A stretch of 64,000 nt of DNA from CAYSJU01 sp964431495. GTDB taxonomy: Bacteria; Omnitrophota; Gorgyraeia; Tantalellales; Tantalellaceae. Below, in pieces: positions 59,600 through 64,000 of the stretch. Where the stretch lies: contig CAYSJU010000008.1 of assembly GCA_964431495.1 (NCBI GenBank), forward strand, positions 13,273-77,272, given 5' to 3'. Within the stretch, counting starts at the first letter, position 1, and each line of letters begins with the position of its first letter. The notes beneath the pieces are model-generated. The model saw only the letters and a program-made list of their open reading frames with translations. It was not told the DNA's origin and did not search any database. The translations under genes were made by a program, and so were the position numbers.

Positions 59600-62363
59600 C
59601 GCGGTGTTTGTATGGATAGTGGACGCGCTTGGGGATTTTTTTCTCTTATATAGAGGAACGTTCTGGGAAATAATGATCTTTGGCGCAACCCCCAACAGCA
59701 TTTATGGACGTTCGATGATGGTTATATGTTTTCTTCTAGCCGGTCTGCTCGCATCCAGGATCGTGATGAGGCGCGAGCAGACAGAAAGGGCGCTTAAAAA
59801 ATCCGAGCAGAGATTCAAGGCTGTCTTTAATACCGTGATAGATGCAATACTTTTGGCGGACGTGGATGACAAAAAGTTGCTTATCGGAAACAAGGCTATC
59901 TGTCGAATGCTCGGTTATAGTCTGAAAGAGATCGAAAATTCAAACATTGCAAACATACACCCCGAAGAATCTCTGCCTTATGTCATGGAACAATTCGAGA
60001 AGCAGGCCAGGGGAGAGATCGCGCTGGCCAAGGATATCCCTGTGAAAAAAAAGGACGGCAGCATTTTTTATGCTGACATTAGCGCCTCTCCAGTGACTTT
60101 GGAAGGCAAAAAATGTCTGATAGGTATTTTTAGAGATATCACCGAACGCAGGGAGACGGAAAGAAAGCTGCAGGAAAGCGAGGAGTCATATCGAGACCTG
60201 TGGGAGAATATCAATGATCTTGTCCAAAGCGTGGCGCCGGACGGTTCGTTTAAATATGTCAACAAAGCCTGGCTCAGGACTTTGGGCTACAGCAGGGAGG
60301 AAGCGTCTAAACTATCGCTGGTTGATATTATCCACCCAGACGGTCGCGCGCACTTCATGGAGATATTCAAGCGCGTGTTATCGGGAGAGAACGTCAGAAA
60401 CATCGAAGCCAGGTTCGTTGCCAGGGACGGCAGGACGATCATGGTCGAGGGCAGCGCTAACTGCCGTTTCCAAGAAGGCAGGCCGGTTGTTGCACGCACT
60501 ATTTTTCGCGATGTGACCCAGGACAAGTTCGCCGAGATGGGGTCAAAAGAAAAGACCAGAGACCTTGCTGAACGCGTAAAAGAGCTTGACTGCCTCTTTG
60601 GGCTGGCAGAACTTATTAACAGGCCCGACATATCATTGGAAGGGATATTCCGGGGGGCAGTGAACCTGATACCTCCTGCCTGGCAGTTTTCCGAAGCCGC
60701 CTGCGCGAGAGTGATATTTGAGGATGATGAATTTAGGACGGAAGGTTTCAAGACGACCGTATGGAAGCAGGCATCGGATATCATGGTTAACGGGGAAAAA
60801 GCGGGAGCGGTGGAAGTTTACTATCTGGAGGAAATGCCGAAAAGCGGGGAAGGACCGTTTCTGAACGAGAAAAGGGCCTTGATAGACGCCGTCGCCGAGC
60901 GGCTGGGAAGTGTCGTGGAGAGGAAACTGGCTGAGGATGCACTGCTGGAAAGCAGGGAGAAATATCAGACCCTGGCAAGAATTTCTCCAGTTGGTGTTTT
61001 TCATGCTGATACTGAGGGAAGTTACACTTACCTTAACGATCGCTTGTGTGAGATCGCCGGACTTACCATGGAAGAGGCGATCGGTAAAGGCTGGGAGAGC
61101 GCGGTCCATCCGGACGACCGGAAGCGTGTTTTCGATACATGGTATCAGTGCGCCCGGGGAAAAAGATCGTTTAAATTAGAGTATCGTTTTCAGCGTCCCG
61201 ATGGAAGGGTGACCTGGGGGCTTGGTCAGGCAACTGTGGAGAAAAACGTTAAGGGAGAGGTTATAGGTTATGTCGGGACCATTACCGACATAACCAGTCA
61301 CAAGAAGATGGAGGAGTTGCTCCATGCCGCGTACACGGAGTTCAGACAAATATTCGACAGCGCGGCAAGCGGGATGTGTATAATCGATAAGCACTTGAAT
61401 ATTATTCGCGTTAATAATGCTTTTTTAAAGCTGTTCCAGTTGGATCATGACCGGGTTGTCAGAAAAAAATGCTACGACATTTTCAGGTGCCTTGAGAAGG
61501 ATACCGCTGTATGCACGATGGCAAAGATGCTCGCTGGTGAAGAATCCCATGAAAAAGAATTCGAAAGAAAACGCGGCGATGGCACAACTTTCACCTGCAT
61601 TGTATCAGCGGTTCCCTTCCGTGATTCTGATGGAGAAGTGGTGGGAGTGCTGGAGAATTTCAAGGATATTACCGAACGCAAAAAGATCGAAGAATCACAG
61701 AGATTTGCGCAATTGGGTAGATTGGCGTCGGGCATGGCGCATGAGATAAACAATCCCATGATGATAATATACGGCAGGGCCCAGCTTTCCATGATGGAGA
61801 TATCCAACCAGGAGAAAATGGAAGAAAATCTTCGGATCATCAATGAGCAGTGCGAGCGGACAAAAAACATTATTCAGAAGGTTTACGCGTATTCACAGTC
61901 CGGGAAGGGAGAGGTCAGGGATGTGGACATAAATGGTTCCCTGGAGAAGGTCATTGATCTGGTCGAATACCAGTTTTTGCTAAAGAACATCAAAATAAAA
62001 AGGGATCTGATGCAACCGTCTCCTCATGCAAAAATAGATGAAAAACAGATACAGGAAGTGTTCATGAATCTTTTGACTAACGCGGCTGACGCGATGCAGC
62101 TTGGCGGGGATATCACTATATCGACATCAGAAGAGATGGGGGATGTGCGGATAGACTTTAAGGATTCCGGTGAAGGTATTCCAGAGGAAAACCTGGAAAG
62201 GATTTTTGATCCGTTTTTCAGTACAAGGGATTTAGGGACAGGGTTAGGGCTTTCTATAAGCCGAAGCATAATCAAAGCTCATGATGGTGAATTAACGTTC
62301 ACGAGTAAGACCAGAGCTGGAACAACAGCGACCATTTTATTACCACTATGTAGTACCCCTTAG
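59559..62363 (+). CDS. Membrane-bound multi-PAS sensor histidine kinase
   Basis: 934 residues, started at ATG 59559 (MKIEHKIIIITLF); a longer in-frame reading from 59496 comes from the SDR remnant. Two membrane segments (about residues 7-32 and 46-66) precede PAS (about 85-205), a second PAS (about 210-330), a GAF-like region (about 340-455), a third PAS (about 460-580) and a fourth PAS with DxCxxxCTM-like cysteines (CLEKDTAVCTM). The kinase core has H-box GMAHEINNPM (His about 727), N-box NLLTNAADAM, G1 DSGEGIPEENL, F-box IFDPFFST and G2 GTGLGLSISRSII. No receiver domain or response regulator gene is adjacent. Confidence 0.93.
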   Translation: MKIEHKIIIITLFSAVFVWIVDALGDFFLLYRGTFWEIMIFGATPNSIYGRSMMVICFLLAGLLASRIVMRREQTERALKKSEQRFKAVFNTVIDAILLADVDDKKLLIGNKAICRMLGYSLKEIENSNIANIHPEESLPYVMEQFEKQARGEIALAKDIPVKKKDGSIFYADISASPVTLEGKKCLIGIFRDITERRETERKLQESEESYRDLWENINDLVQSVAPDGSFKYVNKAWLRTLGYSREEASKLSLVDIIHPDGRAHFMEIFKRVLSGENVRNIEARFVARDGRTIMVEGSANCRFQEGRPVVARTIFRDVTQDKFAEMGSKEKTRDLAERVKELDCLFGLAELINRPDISLEGIFRGAVNLIPPAWQFSEAACARVIFEDDEFRTEGFKTTVWKQASDIMVNGEKAGAVEVYYLEEMPKSGEGPFLNEKRALIDAVAERLGSVVERKLAEDALLESREKYQTLARISPVGVFHADTEGSYTYLNDRLCEIAGLTMEEAIGKGWESAVHPDDRKRVFDTWYQCARGKRSFKLEYRFQRPDGRVTWGLGQATVEKNVKGEVIGYVGTITDITSHKKMEELLHAAYTEFRQIFDSAASGMCIIDKHLNIIRVNNAFLKLFQLDHDRVVRKKCYDIFRCLEKDTAVCTMAKMLAGEESHEKEFERKRGDGTTFTCIVSAVPFRDSDGEVVGVLENFKDITERKKIEESQRFAQLGRLASGMAHEINNPMMIIYGRAQLSMMEISNQEKMEENLRIINEQCERTKNIIQKVYAYSQSGKGEVRDVDINGSLEKVIDLVEYQFLLKNIKIKRDLMQPSPHAKIDEKQIQEVFMNLLTNAADAMQLGGDITISTSEEMGDVRIDFKDSGEGIPEENLERIFDPFFSTRDLGTGLGLSISRSIIKAHDGELTFTSKTRAGTTATILLPLCSTP

Positions 62364-62394
62364 TGTTAAAAAAAAAACAGCCAGTAATATCCCC

Positions 62395-62422
62395 TTGCTT
62401 TCCATTTCTTAACCATTAAAAT
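62395..62422 (+). promoter_or_regulatory. Candidate promoter before the c-di-GMP riboswitch
   Basis: TTGCTT (62395-62400), 16-nt spacer, TAAAAT (62417-62422). Start near 62429, about 30 nt before the aptamer. Confidence 0.5.
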
Positions 62423-62460
62423 TATTGTGATGGATTAAACCGTTCTTTTCAAGAAATAAA

Positions 62461-62558
62461 CGCGATCGATAAAGGCAAACTATTCGAAAGAATAGGGCCG
62501 CAAAGTTTTGAGCCTAAATCCCGCAGGCCACCGCGGGACAAGGTTGTCAAACTACCGA
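62461..62558 (+). promoter_or_regulatory. Class I cyclic-di-GMP riboswitch (GEMM-I)
   Basis: Aptamer features in order: AAAGGCAAAC, the P2 hairpin CTATTC-GAAA-GAATAG with GNRA tetraloop, GGGCCGCAAAG, P3 AGTTTTGA / TCAAACT enclosing the tetraloop receptor (GCCTAAA and CAAGG), an apical TCCCGC / GCGGGA stem, and the 3' ACTACCG. The position equivalent to Vc2 G20 reads as G, which predicts c-di-GMP rather than cGAMP. It lies in the 299-nt gap before the GH113-type gene. A T8 tract at 62580-62588 follows, but I could not define a clear terminator stem. Confidence 0.88.
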
Positions 62559-62662
62559 AATTTGCGCCCGCACAGTCAGATTTTTTTTGACCACTTTTTA
62601 GACCTCCATCTGGCAAGAGTTTGACCTTTACCCAGCATGTTAAGGACTAAAAAGGCGGAAAA

Positions 62663-63934
62663 ATGTTTGGCTGTCTTTTCAAGAACAAATTTCTATACAT
62701 ATTTGTTACTTTTATATACCTGGTAACAATCCTGTACACCAGCCGTACAAATGCAAGAAATCAGTTGCAAAAGCCTCCTGATTTTCAAAAGGGAATGTGT
62801 TTAACCACATGGGAAAAAAACAGGCTAGAATCACCTTATTCAGACCAGGCCCTGGAAAAGCTGAAAGACATGGGAGTAGAATATGTCCAGGTAGTTGTAA
62901 CCCTGTACCAGGATAAATATAATTCCACAAAGATCAAAGCCACTGAACGCACGCCTTCAGACACAAGCCTCAAACACGTGATAAAAAAAGCGCATGAACT
63001 CGGGTTGAAGGTCATGTTAAAACCACATATCGATCTGATAAGCAAGGAAGACGGGACTTATTGGAGGGCTGACATAGGTTTTAATAAAGAGGAAGACTGG
63101 AAAAAATGGTTTAAAGAATATGAAAAACTGATCACCCATTACGCTGAGATGGGCGAGAAATATGATGTGGAAATATTATGCTTGGGAACAGAGCTGTCGT
63201 TCACGACTCAGAAACCGGATTACTGGCGGGAGATTATTTCGTCCGTCCGAAAGATCTACCCTGGTAAATTGACATACGCGGCTAACTGGGATAACTATAA
63301 AAGCGTGGGATTCTGGGATGATCTCGATTTTGTCGGTATAGACGCGTATTTTCCGCTTACGTACAAGATCAACCCCACTGTCGAGGAGATTAAAAAGGGG
63401 TGGGAAAAGTGGAAATGCGAGATCGAATCCTGGCAGTCAGACGTTAACAAACCCATTGTATTCACTGAGATAGGATACGCGAGCTCGCTTAATGCCCCGC
63501 GCGAACCCTGGAGGAACGGGTCAGCCGAGCCCGATGTGGAGATCCAGGCAAGGTGTTATTCCGCTTTTTTTGAGAGCATCTGGGATTGTGCCTGGCTCGC
63601 GGGCGTATACTGGTGGAGATGGGCTCCGTCCATCTATGGCGGAGGGCAATTTAACCGTCGATTCACACCGATGAACAAGCCCGCGGAAAAGATATTAGAA
63701 GAACACTATCTGGCAGACACAACAAAGATACAGCCCATGGAAGGGGTTTCTGAATACAGGTTGATCGAAGCTATTACGCCCGAAGCGGAAAGCAGGATCT
63801 CCGATATGGGCATGCCTAATCTGTTTGAATCAAATACCCTTCTTCCTCTGTTAAGGACGAAGCATGAGCTCGAGTTCAGGGGAGAATGGGCGGAAAAACG
63901 GAAAGAATTCATCCGTGAACGCTCAAAATACTGA
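62663..63934 (+). CDS. Exported glycoside hydrolase, GH113-like (GTA TIM barrel), c-di-GMP-regulated
   Basis: 423 residues. An N-terminal signal or anchor segment (FLYIFVTFIYLVTILYTS) is followed by a TIM barrel. QKGMCLTTWEKNRLESPYSDQALEKLKDMGVEYVQVVVTLYQD starts it, CLGTELSF carries a likely acid/base Glu (about residue 177) and VFTEIGYAS a likely nucleophile Glu (about residue 269). This pattern fits family GH113, whose characterised members are beta-mannanases. A class I c-di-GMP riboswitch upstream suggests a role in polysaccharide turnover linked to surface attachment. Weak ribosome-binding site AAGGCGG. Confidence 0.85.
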   Translation: MFGCLFKNKFLYIFVTFIYLVTILYTSRTNARNQLQKPPDFQKGMCLTTWEKNRLESPYSDQALEKLKDMGVEYVQVVVTLYQDKYNSTKIKATERTPSDTSLKHVIKKAHELGLKVMLKPHIDLISKEDGTYWRADIGFNKEEDWKKWFKEYEKLITHYAEMGEKYDVEILCLGTELSFTTQKPDYWREIISSVRKIYPGKLTYAANWDNYKSVGFWDDLDFVGIDAYFPLTYKINPTVEEIKKGWEKWKCEIESWQSDVNKPIVFTEIGYASSLNAPREPWRNGSAEPDVEIQARCYSAFFESIWDCAWLAGVYWWRWAPSIYGGGQFNRRFTPMNKPAEKILEEHYLADTTKIQPMEGVSEYRLIEAITPEAESRISDMGMPNLFESNTLLPLLRTKHELEFRGEWAEKRKEFIRERSKY

Positions 63935-64000
63935 ACTCGATACAATACCTGTCAGTAATTACCGCCGCCCCCCCATTCATATTATATAATACTCATATTT
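63935..64000. other. Window end, AT-rich intergenic
   Basis: No gene starts here. A TATATAATAC stretch near 63983-63992 may be a -10 element for a gene beyond the window. Confidence 0.4.

Noticed and set aside
62461..62558. cGAMP-specific (GEMM-Ib) reading of the riboswitch
   Set aside because: Aligned on GGCAAAC, the base matching Vc2 G20 is G, whereas cGAMP-sensing variants carry A. The A found one position earlier aligns to position 19.

Overview
The window reads as a chromosomal segment of an uncultured diderm bacterium, most likely Candidatus Omnitrophota (OP3) or another PVC-affiliated lineage. The basis is indirect: a full S10-spc-alpha ribosomal operon that lacks rpmD (L30), outer-membrane genes (an LpxL-type acyltransferase, a TonB receptor, a TolC-type factor), stand-alone pseudopilins, and very long secreted-looking proteins with a post-signal LAP..S..SP motif of the kind I associate with Omnitrophota. 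Every gene I can support lies on the + strand. I see no tRNA, rRNA, CRISPR array, integrase or intact transposase.

Layout. 1-18.6 kb: the end of fusA, then tuf and the S10, spc and alpha ribosomal clusters with secY, adk, map, infA and rpoA. Several spacers here hold unusual dyad repeats. 18.6-24.6 kb: mutS, mutL, nth and a nuclease lipoprotein. 24.8-33.7 kb: two giant exported proteins. The first (1221 aa) has a kinase-like core. The second (1637 aa) fuses an FGGY xylulokinase-type domain to a eukaryote-type hexokinase domain behind a signal peptide. 33.9-43.5 kb: a pseudopilin, a class I aminotransferase, LeuC/LeuD-type dehydratase subunits, lipB, a free lipoyl-domain protein, an AlaC/DapL-type aminotransferase, two glycosyltransferases with an LpxL-type acyltransferase between them, pcm and a small membrane protein. 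43.6-46.7 kb: a membrane protein, then a cobalamin riboswitch with an intrinsic terminator controlling a TonB-dependent receptor. 46.9-56.9 kb: a marR-tolC-RND-M16 peptidase run, followed by an aldo/keto reductase and a GH1 glycosidase. 57-64 kb: a beta-propeller protein, a lipoprotein, a truncated SDR remnant, a multi-PAS histidine kinase, and a class I c-di-GMP riboswitch in front of a GH113-type glycoside hydrolase.

The most unusual material is (i) the signal-peptide-bearing double sugar kinase and its kinase-like neighbour, (ii) a 140-bp dispersed hairpin element present twice with a compensatory base change, and (iii) several families of short, degenerate, self-complementary intergenic words, some of which run into the ends of neighbouring genes. 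Annotation rests on reading the sequence and on recalled family motifs; no database search was run.
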